Below, one piece after another: positions 42,509 to 51,185 of a stretch of DNA of 64,000 nt (positions are counted from its first letter, which is position 1; every line of letters starts with the position of its first letter). The notes under the pieces were generated by a model. That model was not told where the DNA came from. It saw only the letters and a program-made list of their open reading frames with translations, and searched no databases. Source of the DNA: Duganella sp. 1411 (lineage in GTDB: Bacteria > Pseudomonadota > Gammaproteobacteria > Burkholderiales > Burkholderiaceae_D); NCBI RefSeq assembly GCF_017833525.1, contig NZ_JAFICD010000010.1:62001-126000 (forward strand), given 5' to 3'. The position numbers were made by a program, and so were the translations under genes.

Positions 42509-44428
42509 GTGAAGAGCAAGATCACCGGACTGATACTGGCGGGCGGACGCGGCACCCGCATGGGCCGCGTCGACAAGGGCCTGCAACCGTTCCGCAACGC
42601 CACCATGGTCGCGCATGTGCTGCGCCGGCTGGCGCCGCAGGTGGACACGGTCGCCATCAACGCCAACCGCAATCTGCCGCAATACCAGGCCGCCGCCGGC
42701 GCCGACACCGTCGTCATGCCCGATCAGATGAGCGGCTTCGAAGGCCCGCTGGCCGGGCTGCAGGCCGGCTTGCAGTATTGCGCCACCGAGCTGCTGCTGA
42801 CGGCGCCCTGCGATTCGCCCTTCCTGCCGGCCGACCTGGCCGAGCGCCTGTACGCCGCGCTGGCGGACGGCGACGCCGACCTGGCCGTCGCCGTGACGAT
42901 GGAAACGGACGACGAGGAAGGCGGCGCGCCGCGGCGCCAGACGCATCCCGTATTCAGCCTGCTCAAGGCCAGCCTGCTGCCGCAACTGGACGCCTACCTG
43001 GCCACCGGCGCGCGCCGCATGGAGGGCTGGCACAAGACGCTGCGCGTGGCCGAGGTCCTGTTCGACGACGCCGCCGCCTTCCGCAATATCAACACGCTGG
43101 AGGACTTGAAGCGGCACGAGCCGGAGCAGACCACCTCCGCGCCGGCGGCGCCGGCCAGCGCGGGCATGTCCGCCGACCCGGACGCCCTGCCCGTCGACGA
43201 GGCGGCCCGCCTGATCGCGCGGCGGATAACGCCGGTGGCCGCGACCGAGACGGTCGCCTTGTGCGCCTCGCTCGACCGCGTTCTGGCCGAGGACATCATC
43301 TCGCCGATCAACGTTCCCGCGTACGACAACTCGGCGATGGACGGCTACGCGCTGCGCGGCGCCGACCTGCCGCCGGACGCCGGCGCGGACCCGGTCACCT
43401 TGACGGTCATCGGCGTCGCCTACGCCGGCCGGCCGTTCACGCGCACGACGGCGCCCGGCGAATGCGTCCGCGTCATGACCGGCGCCGCCATGCCGCCCGG
43501 CTGCGACAGCGTGCTGCCGCAGGAGCTGGCGGCGGCGATCGGCGAATCGGGCGTCACCATCGCCCACGGCGCGATCCGCGCCGGCGCCAACCGCCGCTTC
43601 GCCGGCGAGGATTTGAAGGCCGGCGGCGTCGCGCTGGCGCAAGGCAAAATCATGCGTCCGGCGGACCTGGGCCTGGTGGCCTCGCTCGGCATCGCCGAAG
43701 TGACCGTGCGGCGCCGCCTGCGCGTGGCGTTCTTCTCCACCGGCGACGAACTGCGCTCGCTGGGCGAGACGCTCGATACCGGCTGCGTCTACGACAGCAA
43801 CCGCTACACCTTGTTCGGCATGCTCGCGCGCCTGGGCTGCGAGGTGGTCGACATGGGCATCGTGCGCGACGATCCGGCGGCGCTGGAGGCGGCATTGCGC
43901 GCGGCCTGCCGCGACGCCGACGCCATCGTCACCTCCGGCGGCGTGTCCGAGGGCGCGGCCGATTACACGCGCGATATCATGGCCTTGCTCGGCGACGTGG
44001 CTTTCTGGAAGCTGGCGATGCGGCCCGGCCGCCCGCTCGCCTTCGGCCAGGTGCGGAGCGGGGACGACGCCGCGTGGCTGTTCGGATTGCCCGGCAACCC
44101 GGTGGCGGTGATGGTGTCGTTTTATATGTTCGCGCGTCCGGCGCTGCTGCGCATGATGGGCGTGGCCGAGGCGCTGGCGGCGCCGCGCACGGTGCGGGCG
44201 CGGGCCACGGAGGCGATCCGCAAGCGCCCCGGGCGCACCGAATACCAGCGCGGCATCGTGGCCACCGGCACGGACGGCGAGGCGCGGGTGCGGCTGACCG
44301 GGGCGCAGGGTTCGGGCATCCTCAGCTCGATGACCGAGGCCAATTGCATCGTCGTGCTGGGGCATGGGCAGGCCAATGTCGCCGCTGGAGACATGGTCGA
44401 TATCATTCTGTTCGATGGCCTGATTTAA
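42509..44428 (+). CDS. mobA-moeA: Fused MobA-MoeA: molybdenum cofactor guanylyltransferase plus molybdopterin molybdotransferase
   Basis: One uninterrupted frame encodes two enzymes of cofactor synthesis. Residues 1 to about 203 are MobA: LILAGGRGTRMGRVDKGLQ and LLTAPCDSPFLPADL. A 20-residue Ala/Ser/Pro linker (about 204-225) follows. Residues about 227-639 are MoeA: VPAYDNSAMDGYALRGAD, GECVRVMTGAAMPPG, IVTSGGVSEGAADYTRD and LFGLPGNPVAVMVSF. MoeA inserts molybdate into molybdopterin, and MobA adds GMP. The GTG at 42509 is chosen because GGAGG lies 9 bases upstream. An internal ATG at 43166 has no ribosome site, so separate MoeA synthesis seems unlikely. Confidence 0.9.
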   Translation: MKSKITGLILAGGRGTRMGRVDKGLQPFRNATMVAHVLRRLAPQVDTVAINANRNLPQYQAAAGADTVVMPDQMSGFEGPLAGLQAGLQYCATELLLTAPCDSPFLPADLAERLYAALADGDADLAVAVTMETDDEEGGAPRRQTHPVFSLLKASLLPQLDAYLATGARRMEGWHKTLRVAEVLFDDAAAFRNINTLEDLKRHEPEQTTSAPAAPASAGMSADPDALPVDEAARLIARRITPVAATETVALCASLDRVLAEDIISPINVPAYDNSAMDGYALRGADLPPDAGADPVTLTVIGVAYAGRPFTRTTAPGECVRVMTGAAMPPGCDSVLPQELAAAIGESGVTIAHGAIRAGANRRFAGEDLKAGGVALAQGKIMRPADLGLVASLGIAEVTVRRRLRVAFFSTGDELRSLGETLDTGCVYDSNRYTLFGMLARLGCEVVDMGIVRDDPAALEAALRAACRDADAIVTSGGVSEGAADYTRDIMALLGDVAFWKLAMRPGRPLAFGQVRSGDDAAWLFGLPGNPVAVMVSFYMFARPALLRMMGVAEALAAPRTVRARATEAIRKRPGRTEYQRGIVATGTDGEARVRLTGAQGSGILSSMTEANCIVVLGHGQANVAAGDMVDIILFDGLI

Positions 44429-44449
44429 CGTCATCGACGGCTCACAGAT

Positions 44450-44485
44450 GGCGGATTACGGCGTTCCGCCTAATCCGCCCTACGT
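44450..44485. repeat. REP-like palindrome, copy B
   Basis: GGCGGATTA-N12-TAATCCGCC followed by CTACGTG. It lies 21 bases after the mobA-moeA stop. It is the left arm of a pair that encloses the 46-bp array. Confidence 0.85.
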
Positions 44486-44487
44486 GC

Positions 44488-44619
44488 CTCCAGAATTTGC
44501 AAACGAAAGCATCCATACCCGGAAACAACCTGTCTCCAGAATTTGCAAACGAAAGCATCCATACCCGGAAACAACGTGTCTCCAGAATTTGCCAACGAAA
44601 GCGTCCATACCCGGAAACA
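44488..44619. repeat. Three tandem 46-bp repeats between two inverted REP-like copies
   Basis: The unit starts CTCCAGAATTTGCAAACG and ends CCCGGAAACAACCTGT. Copies begin at 44488, 44534 and 44580. The first two are nearly identical; the third carries two substitutions and a truncated end. There are no spacers, so it is not a CRISPR array. 46 is not a multiple of three, so it is not a coding repeat. Confidence 0.88.
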
Positions 44620-44620
44620 C

Positions 44621-44650
44621 GTAGGGCGGATTAGCGTAGCGTAATCCGCC
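44621..44650. repeat. REP-like palindrome, copy C
   Basis: GTAGG then GCGGATTA-N8-TAATCCGCC, in inverted orientation to copy B. The core and the ATGCAT flank are an exact reverse complement of copy A at 22501-22532. Confidence 0.85.
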
Positions 44651-44669
44651 ATGCATGCGCCGCCCGGAA

Positions 44670-46637
44670 CTACTCCTCCTGCCGCAACCGCAGCAGCGCC
44701 TCCGCCGAGTTGGCGAACAGCGCCGCGTCCTTTTCGATGCGCCGGAACGCCCGTCCCAGGCTGGCGCGCATGAAGGTGCTGTGCGCATAGCGCGTGACCT
44801 TGCTGTAATACCGCTCCGCCAACCCATTGACCGCCTCCACATATTGGTCCATCAAGTCCGGCGCGATCGAGAAATTGTCATAATTGATCACCGCCGGCAC
44901 CTTGCGCCCCAACGGCGCCAGACGCTCCGCCACCAGCTCGCAAATGCGCTCGATGGTCGCCGCGTCGCCCACCTCGAAGCCTTCGAAGTCCGCAAAGAAT
45001 AAGCCCTGCTGCGCGTCGTACACCAGCCGCCGCTCCAGCGGCCGCGCCAGGAAGTCGACCCGCCAGTTCATCGGCAGCGGCCCGAAGATGCGCGCGTCCA
45101 TCAACTTCAACTGCGCGCTGATCGACGGCTTGAAATCCATCTGCGCCAGGATATCGCGCTGCAGATCGACGCCGGGCGCGATCTCGATCAGCTCCAGCCC
45201 CGACATGCCGCCGTCGAGCACCAGCTTGAACACGCAGCGCTCGGTGATGAACAAGGCCTCCTGGCCGCGCCGCGCGGCGTACTCGCCGCTGTAGGTGCGA
45301 TGCTCGACCTCCTCGACGAATTTACGCGTGCGCCCCTTATCGGCGGTGAAGGTGCCGACAAACACCACCTTGCGCGCGTTCTGGCTGATGTTGATGAATC
45401 CCCCGGCGCCGGCCAGCTTGCTGCCGAATTTGCTGACATTCAGGTTGCCGTGCCGGTCCGCCTGCGCCAGTCCGAGGAAGGCCACATCGAGTCCGCCGCC
45501 GTCGTAGAAATCGAACTGGTAAGGCTGGTCGATGATGGCGTCGGCGTTGGTGGCGGCGCCGAAGTTCAAGCCGCCGGCCGGCAGGCCGCCGATCACGCCC
45601 GGTTCGGCCGTCAACGTCACCAGGTCGAGCAGCTTCTCCTCGGCCGCCACGTTGGCCACTCCCTCCGGCATGCCGATGCCCAGATTGACCACGTTGTTCG
45701 GCCGCAGCTCCATCAGCGCGCGGCGCGCGATGATCTTGCGCTCCGACAGCGGCATCGGCGCCATCGCCGACAAGGCCACGCGCAGTTCGCCCGCGTAGGC
45801 CGGGCTGTAGGCTTCGGCAAACGTCTGCATGTGGTACTCGGGCTTTTCCGCCACCACCACGCAATCGACCAGGATGCCGGGTATCTTGACCTGGCGCGGA
45901 TTGAGCGTGCCGCGCTCGGCGATGCGCTCGACCTGCACGATGACGATGCCACCGGAATTGTGCGCGGCCATCGCGATCGCCAGCGCCTCCAGGGTCAGCG
46001 CCTCGCGCTCCATCGTCACGTTGCCGTTGGCGTCGGCCGTCGTGCCGCGGATGATCCCCACGTGCACCGGCTGCGCCTTGTAGAACAGGTACTCATGTCC
46101 GCCCATGGTCGCCACCTCGACCAGCTCCTCGGTGGTGCGCTCATTGATCTTGCCGCCGCCGTGGCGCGGATCGACAAACGTGCCAAGGCCCACGTGGGTC
46201 AACAATCCCGGCTTGCCGGCGGCGGTGTCGCGAAACAGCTGGCTGATGACGCCTTGCGGCAGGTTGTAGGCTTCGATCGCGCCGCCGATGGCCAGCTGCT
46301 GCAGCTTGGGCACCAGGCTCCAGTGGCCGCCGATGACGCGTTTGAGCATGCCCTCGTGCGCCAGGTGGTTGAGGCCTCGGTCCTTGCCGTCGCCCTGCCC
46401 GGCGGCGTAGACCAGGGTCAGGTCGCGCGGATGGCCGCCGCCGTCGGCCGCCGGCGCCAGGAAGCGCCGCTCCAGCGCCACCGCGATATTCTCCGCGAAG
46501 CCGACGCCGACGAACCCGCCGGTGGCGATGGTGTCGCCGTCGCGTATCAGGCTGACCGCGTCGGCCGCGCTGACGATCTTGTCGCGCTGGATGGCCGGCA
46601 TGCCGACCGTGGAAAAATCAAGGCTACGTCCTGGCAT
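44670..46637 (-). CDS. Acyl-CoA:carboxylate CoA-transferase (YdiF-type) with C-terminal extension
   Basis: The protein joins both halves of a class I CoA-transferase in one chain. N-terminal DGDTIATGGFVGVGFAENI is the first half; GIGMPEGVANVAAEEK and TAEPGVIGGLPAGGLNFG mark the second, the Glu of the latter being the likely catalytic residue. Such enzymes move CoA between acetate and other short carboxylates or 3-keto acids. At 655 residues it is about 120 longer than E. coli YdiF, owing to a C-terminal domain (FADFEGFEVGDAATIERICE, INYDNFSIAPDLMDQYVEAV). The start follows rmuC by 15 bases. Confidence 0.87.
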   Translation of the reverse strand: MPGRSLDFSTVGMPAIQRDKIVSAADAVSLIRDGDTIATGGFVGVGFAENIAVALERRFLAPAADGGGHPRDLTLVYAAGQGDGKDRGLNHLAHEGMLKRVIGGHWSLVPKLQQLAIGGAIEAYNLPQGVISQLFRDTAAGKPGLLTHVGLGTFVDPRHGGGKINERTTEELVEVATMGGHEYLFYKAQPVHVGIIRGTTADANGNVTMEREALTLEALAIAMAAHNSGGIVIVQVERIAERGTLNPRQVKIPGILVDCVVVAEKPEYHMQTFAEAYSPAYAGELRVALSAMAPMPLSERKIIARRALMELRPNNVVNLGIGMPEGVANVAAEEKLLDLVTLTAEPGVIGGLPAGGLNFGAATNADAIIDQPYQFDFYDGGGLDVAFLGLAQADRHGNLNVSKFGSKLAGAGGFINISQNARKVVFVGTFTADKGRTRKFVEEVEHRTYSGEYAARRGQEALFITERCVFKLVLDGGMSGLELIEIAPGVDLQRDILAQMDFKPSISAQLKLMDARIFGPLPMNWRVDFLARPLERRLVYDAQQGLFFADFEGFEVGDAATIERICELVAERLAPLGRKVPAVINYDNFSIAPDLMDQYVEAVNGLAERYYSKVTRYAHSTFMRASLGRAFRRIEKDAALFANSAEALLRLRQEE

Positions 46638-46652
46638 GATCGGCTCCGTTTT

Positions 46653-47963
46653 TTAGTCCGTCTCGAGATCGTTCTTATCCACTTCAGGCCCCAGCAACAG
46701 TTGCGCCGCCTCGCTCGGCAGCGCCTCCACCGTCTTGAGCTTGCGCGCCATCTGGCGGCTGCGGGTTTCGGCCGATTCGATGTTCTTGGCGGCGCGTTCC
46801 AAAGTCAGCTTGGTCGCGGCCAGCACGTCGCCGAATTTGGCGAACTCCGTCTTCACCGCGCCGAGCACCTGCCACACCTCCGACGAGCGCTTTTCCAGCG
46901 CCAGCGTGCGAAAGCCCATCTGCAGGCTGTTGAGCAGGGCCGACAACGTCGACGGCCCGGCGATGCTGATGCGGTTCACCCGCTGCAGCTCGTCGGCCAG
47001 GCCGGGCCGGCGCATCACCTCCGCGTACAGCCCCTCGGTCGGCAGGAACAGGATCGCGAAATCGGTGGTGTGCGGCGGCGACACGTATTTTTCCGAAATC
47101 GTCTTCGCCTCGCCGCGCACCGCCCGTTCCAGTTCGCGCCCGGCCAGCGCCACGCCGTCGGCGTCGGCGCGCTCGGCGGCGTCGAGCAGGCGCTCGTACT
47201 GCTCCTTGGGGAACTTGGCGTCGATCGGCATCCACACCGGCGCCCCGCCCTCGACCTGGCCCGGCAGCTTGAGCGCGAACTCCACGCGCGCGCCGCTGCC
47301 GGCGATGGTCTCGACGTTTTTCGCGTACTGCTCCGGCGTCAGCACCTGCTCGAGCAGCATTTCGAGCTGCACCTCGCCCCAGGTGCCGCGCGTTTTGACG
47401 TTGGTCAGCACCCGCTTCAAATCGCCCACGCCCAGCGCCAGCTGCTGCATCTCGCCCAGCCCCTGGTGGACCCGCTCGAGCCGCTCGGACACCTGCTGGA
47501 ACGACGCCGTCAAGCGCGTCTCCAGGGTCGCGTGCAGCTTCTCATCGACCGTCTTGCGCATCTCCTCGAGCCGGGCGCCGTTGTCCGCCTGCAGATCCTT
47601 GATCTTGGCCTCCAGGGTCGCGCGCACCTCCTGCATGCGCGCCGCGTTCGACTCGGTGAGCCGGGCCAGGGTCTGGTTCATGCTGTCGGCGAACTGCTTC
47701 AGGCCCCGGCTTTGCTCGTCGCGCCCGACCAGCCCCTGCGCCTGCAGCTGGCGGCGCATGTCGTCGAACTGCTGGACGGTGGCCGCGTGCGCCGCCTGCG
47801 CCGTCGTTTGCAGCTGCACCCGCACCTCGCGCTCGACCCGCTCGATGCGCTCGGCCAGGCCGGCGTCGGCGCCGGCGGCGCGCCCGCGCAGCAGCGCCAC
47901 CACCTGCAGCACCATCACCAGCGCCAGCGCCGCCAGCAGCACAAAAAATTCGGTCTGGGTCAT
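46653..47963 (-). CDS. rmuC: DNA recombination protein RmuC
   Basis: RmuC limits inversions at short repeats in E. coli and is a predicted nuclease-fold protein. A single membrane helix at the N-terminus (FFVLLAALALVMVLQVVALL) is followed by a long coiled coil (about residues 35-180). The conserved core has NVKTRGTWGEVQLEMLLEQV, PIDAKFPKEQYERLL and FLPTEGLYAEVMRRPGL. It is 436 residues. The start at 47963 is chosen over an upstream frame since it begins at the membrane helix and lies 2 bases after the globin stop. Confidence 0.94.
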   Translation of the reverse strand: MTQTEFFVLLAALALVMVLQVVALLRGRAAGADAGLAERIERVEREVRVQLQTTAQAAHAATVQQFDDMRRQLQAQGLVGRDEQSRGLKQFADSMNQTLARLTESNAARMQEVRATLEAKIKDLQADNGARLEEMRKTVDEKLHATLETRLTASFQQVSERLERVHQGLGEMQQLALGVGDLKRVLTNVKTRGTWGEVQLEMLLEQVLTPEQYAKNVETIAGSGARVEFALKLPGQVEGGAPVWMPIDAKFPKEQYERLLDAAERADADGVALAGRELERAVRGEAKTISEKYVSPPHTTDFAILFLPTEGLYAEVMRRPGLADELQRVNRISIAGPSTLSALLNSLQMGFRTLALEKRSSEVWQVLGAVKTEFAKFGDVLAATKLTLERAAKNIESAETRSRQMARKLKTVEALPSEAAQLLLGPEVDKNDLETD

Positions 47964-47965
47964 GG

Positions 47966-48355
47966 TCAGTCCGGCTTGTTGCGCATCCAGTCGGCGGTCT
48001 GGTAGAACGACTCCATCAGCCGCACCCGCAGCGCCTCGTCGATGCCGACATCCTCCATCGCCCACGCCATCGCGCGCAGCCACTGGTCGCGCTCCTGGGT
48101 GCCGATGGCGAACGGCATGTGCCGCATCCGCAACCGGGGATGGCCATGCGCGGCGATGTACAGGTCCGGCCCGCCCATCCAGCCGCTGAGGAACATGAAC
48201 AGGCGCTCGCGCGCGTTGTCCAGGGTCGGCGGGTGGGCCGCGCGCAGCAGCGCGAACTCGGGCTCCAGTTCCATCAGATCGTAAAACCGGTCGACCATGT
48301 CGCGCACGCGCGATTCGCCGCCGATCACTTCGTAGAGAGTTTGTGGTTCAGTCAT
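47966..48355 (-). CDS. Truncated haemoglobin, group II
   Basis: The 129-residue globin has the truncated (2-on-2) layout. The proximal His lies in HPRLRMRHMPFAIG, and the Trp of DQWLRAMAWAM matches the conserved Trp of group II members. These proteins bind oxygen and NO and often serve NO detoxification or oxygen sensing. It sits between the autoinducer synthase (88-base gap) and rmuC (2-base gap) on the same strand, so co-expression with the synthase is possible. A second ATG three codons upstream is an alternative start. Confidence 0.9.
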   Translation of the reverse strand: MTEPQTLYEVIGGESRVRDMVDRFYDLMELEPEFALLRAAHPPTLDNARERLFMFLSGWMGGPDLYIAAHGHPRLRMRHMPFAIGTQERDQWLRAMAWAMEDVGIDEALRVRLMESFYQTADWMRNKPD

Positions 48356-48443
48356 AGCCGCCATGATAGCGCACCGGGCGCCGCCCATGCGCGCCGGCGC
48401 GACCTGGCGTGACAGGCGGGGTGGCAGGTGCGCCGCGCCCATC

Positions 48444-49733
48444 TCAGACCAGCGCCAGCCGGTTCAGGCGCCGCGTCGACGACCAGTTCGCCAGATCGAC
48501 GTGGGGCAGGATATCCTCGCAGGCCTGGACGATGCGCGCCAGCTGCGACCGGTCCAGGCCCGAGTTGAGCGTCAGCCGCACCAGCGAGCGGTTCTTGGCC
48601 GTGGCCGGCGCGCAAAACATGGCGCCGTAGACACCGTGCGCCTCGAGCAGCTTGCGCAGCGCCAAGGTCTTGGGCTCGGGCCCCGGCTCCAGCGCGATGA
48701 TCTGCTCGCTGCCCTCGCCGACGTTGTAGCCGAGCGCGCCCAAGTCCTCGCGCAGCGCCAGCGCGCAGGCGTGCAGCGCGGCGCGGCGGTCGTCGGCGGC
48801 CGCGACGAAATCGATGGCGGCGTCGAACCACGCCAGCTCGTGGCTGAGCAGGCAAGAACTGAAAATGGCGGGGCGCGACTCCGACAGGAAGTAGCCCTTG
48901 AACTTGCTCGAACAGGTGATGAAGCCGGCGCGCCCGGCGAATGCCTTGGCCAGCGACGCCGTGCGGAAATGGACCCGCTCGCTCAAGCCGTGGGCGGCCA
49001 CCAGCCCGGCGCCGCGCGGCCCGTGCGTGCCCAGCGAATGCGATTCGTCGACGATCAGCAGGCAGCCGTATTGCTCGGCGATCTCCACCAGCTCGGCCAG
49101 CGGCGCCAGGCTGCCGTTGGTGCTGTAGAGCGCGTCGACGGCGATCAAGCCGCGCCCGTGGCGCGCCAGCTGCTTGCGCAGGTGCTCCATGTCATTGTGC
49201 AGGAACGACACCGGCGCCGCCCCGGCCGACTGCACGCCCTCCCACAACGACGCGTGGGCCTGCATGTCCAGGTACACGGGGATGCCGGGCGCGGCCAGCG
49301 TTTGCACCAGGCCGACGTTGGCGGCCCAGCCCGACTGCGCGAGGATGCCGTCCTGCGCCCCCATCAGCGCGGCGAACTTGCGCTCGAGCCGGTGCTGCGC
49401 GCTGCCCTCCTGCAAGTACACGGCCGACATCAGCAGCTCGCCCCCGCTGTCGCGCAGCGCGGCGATCTGCGCGCCCACCAGCGCCGGCTCGCCGCCCAGG
49501 CACAGGTAATCGTTGCCGGCCAGGAACACGGCGCCGCGCGGCGTCGGTTGCCACGCGTGCGGATGCTCGCCGCCGAGCAACTGCCCGATGCGCGTGACGT
49601 AATGCTCGTCCATGCGGGCGTTGACATAGTCCGGCATCGCCTGCTCGGCGGCGATGTTGAGGCCATGGGACAGGGACACGGCGTTGCCGCGGATGCCGTT
49701 CTCGGCGAAGTTCTCAGCAATAGTTGGCGACAT
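48444..49733 (-). CDS. cqsA: Alpha-hydroxyketone autoinducer synthase (CqsA/JqsA family)
   Basis: The 429-residue protein is a PLP-dependent acyl-CoA transferase of the CqsA/LqsA/JqsA group, which makes alpha-hydroxyketone or aminoketone signals. The PLP site shows IVDESHSLGTHGPRG (Asp229) and the Schiff-base Lys263 in RTASLAKAFAGRAGF. The N-terminal DEHYVTRIG and GNDYLCLGGEP are family features that set it apart from KBL and BioF. A strong ribosome site AAGGAG lies 8 bases upstream. It is divergent from a CqsS-like kinase gene, the layout of a complete signalling locus. In Janthinobacterium/Duganella the equivalent is called JqsA. Confidence 0.94.
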   Translation of the reverse strand: MSPTIAENFAENGIRGNAVSLSHGLNIAAEQAMPDYVNARMDEHYVTRIGQLLGGEHPHAWQPTPRGAVFLAGNDYLCLGGEPALVGAQIAALRDSGGELLMSAVYLQEGSAQHRLERKFAALMGAQDGILAQSGWAANVGLVQTLAAPGIPVYLDMQAHASLWEGVQSAGAAPVSFLHNDMEHLRKQLARHGRGLIAVDALYSTNGSLAPLAELVEIAEQYGCLLIVDESHSLGTHGPRGAGLVAAHGLSERVHFRTASLAKAFAGRAGFITCSSKFKGYFLSESRPAIFSSCLLSHELAWFDAAIDFVAAADDRRAALHACALALREDLGALGYNVGEGSEQIIALEPGPEPKTLALRKLLEAHGVYGAMFCAPATAKNRSLVRLTLNSGLDRSQLARIVQACEDILPHVDLANWSSTRRLNRLALV

Positions 49734-49899
49734 CTGGTTCGCTCCTTAGAAGTTGAAAGGTTGCTTTTTGTGAATCTCATGTCGCACCTTGCAGCAAATA
49801 AAGAGAAGGAGATTGATACACATCAACTTGTTATTTGATATTTCCAAGCACGCTCCGATTTCAGGCGATGATGCAAACTTGATACAAGTCACATTGGCC
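49734..49899. promoter_or_regulatory. Divergent quorum-sensing control region with an FNR-type box
   Basis: The gap between the synthase and kinase genes holds TTGATACACATCAA at 49813-49826, a perfect TTGAT-N4-ATCAA FNR/Anr box. It is centred 86 bases from the synthase start and 80 from the kinase start. TTGATA at 49813 with TGATAT at 49836 (17-base spacing) could be a weak promoter toward the kinase; the box would then overlap its -35, suggesting repression. Effect and direction are inferred. Confidence 0.65.
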
Positions 49900-51180
49900 A
49901 TGAAGCAACCCCTGCACGCACGCTGGAAACGTTGGCAACACGCACTGGTGCAGTCGCTGCTGCTCTATCACGGACGCGAGGACCACGCCACCGTGCGCGT
50001 GCTGCTGCTCGCGTGCATCGGCACGGTCGGCATGCCGCTGTACTACGTGATCTGGCAGCATTTTTTCCCACAGGAATATGAAAGCCTGCCGCTGCGCATG
50101 TTCGGCATCCTGCTGTGCGCGCTGGGACTGTTCGCGCGCCAGTTTACCCGCCGCATGCTGGACCTGTACCTGCTGGTCGCGCTGAGCTACATCTTTCCGT
50201 TCTTCTTCACGTTCATGTTCGTGATGAACCACGCCTCGGGCGTGTGGGGCGAGTCCTTGCTGATCGGCCTGGTCGTGCTGTTCCACTTCGACACCAGCCT
50301 GGCGCTGAAGGCCTACCTGATCGGCACCGCGCTGGCGTGCGCGGCCGCCGTCGCCCTGGGCGAGGGCGCCGCCCTGCTCGGCAGGCCGGTGCTGCAGCAA
50401 TTGCCGGTGCACTGGTTCACCATCGCCGTGCTGTCGGCCGCCAAGATCAGCCGCAACGTGCTGGCGCAGGAAAAGCTGGCCGGACTGGGCGCCGGCCTGG
50501 CCACCGTCGCGCACGAGCTGCGCACGCCGCTGACCAGCGTCGACGCCAACGTGCGCGGCCTGCTGCGCTTGTTCTCCGACATCAACGGCCACGGCGCGGA
50601 CGACCGCCTCGGCATGATCGACGCGCTGGCCCGCATCCAGTTCGAGGTGCGGCACATGAACCACATGATCGACCTGTTCCTGCTCAGCGCGACGGCGGTG
50701 CGGCAAAACCTGCGGCCGGTCGAGGCGGTGTCGATGGAGACGGTGGTCGAGGCCGTTCTAAAGCGCTATCCGTTCTCCAGCACCGGCCAGCAAAAGATGG
50801 TGACCCTGGAGGTGCGGCGCGACTTCCGCTTCGCCGGCCAGGCCGAACTGTCGGTGGTGGTGTTGCTCAATTTGCTGCGCAACGCGCTCAAGGCGGTGCA
50901 GCGCGCCGGCAAGGGCCGCGTGCGCATCGTCGTCGACGGCGCCCACGCGCCGCCGCGCCTGCTGTTCATCGACACCGGCTGCGGCATCCCGGCGCCGCAG
51001 ATGGCCCTGATTTTTCGTCGTTTCTACTCCTACCCGCCGCACAACGGCGCGGGGATAGGCCTCGCGCTGTGCCAGGAAATCATGGAAGCGTGGAACGCCA
51101 CCATACGCTGCGTGTCGCGCGAGAGCGCGTACGCCATCTTCGTGCTGGAGTTCCCCCAGCAGCTGCCCACTTCAAGGTGA
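49900..51180 (+). CDS. jqsS: CqsS/LqsS-type membrane sensor histidine kinase
   Basis: The N-terminal half has about six membrane segments and the CqsS signature IFPFFFTFMFVMNHASGVWG, after MPLYYVIWQHFFPQEYESL. The kinase half has the H-box ATVAHELRTPLTSVDANV, N-box VVLLNLLRNALKAV, and ATP motifs FIDTGCGI and GAGIGLALCQEIM. Unlike CqsS there is no fused receiver domain, so it resembles LqsS/JqsS. It is presumed to sense the product of the neighbouring synthase. The ATG at 49900 is preferred: the frame opens at a TTG at 49789, but that places the FNR-type box inside the coding region and the extra residues are not conserved-looking. The ribosome site is weak. Confidence 0.88.
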   Translation: MKQPLHARWKRWQHALVQSLLLYHGREDHATVRVLLLACIGTVGMPLYYVIWQHFFPQEYESLPLRMFGILLCALGLFARQFTRRMLDLYLLVALSYIFPFFFTFMFVMNHASGVWGESLLIGLVVLFHFDTSLALKAYLIGTALACAAAVALGEGAALLGRPVLQQLPVHWFTIAVLSAAKISRNVLAQEKLAGLGAGLATVAHELRTPLTSVDANVRGLLRLFSDINGHGADDRLGMIDALARIQFEVRHMNHMIDLFLLSATAVRQNLRPVEAVSMETVVEAVLKRYPFSSTGQQKMVTLEVRRDFRFAGQAELSVVVLLNLLRNALKAVQRAGKGRVRIVVDGAHAPPRLLFIDTGCGIPAPQMALIFRRFYSYPPHNGAGIGLALCQEIMEAWNATIRCVSRESAYAIFVLEFPQQLPTSR

Positions 51181-51185
51181 TCCCA

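Noticed and set aside
44488..44619. Possible CRISPR array
   Set aside because: The three 46-bp units are directly joined with no spacers, and there are no cas genes in the window.
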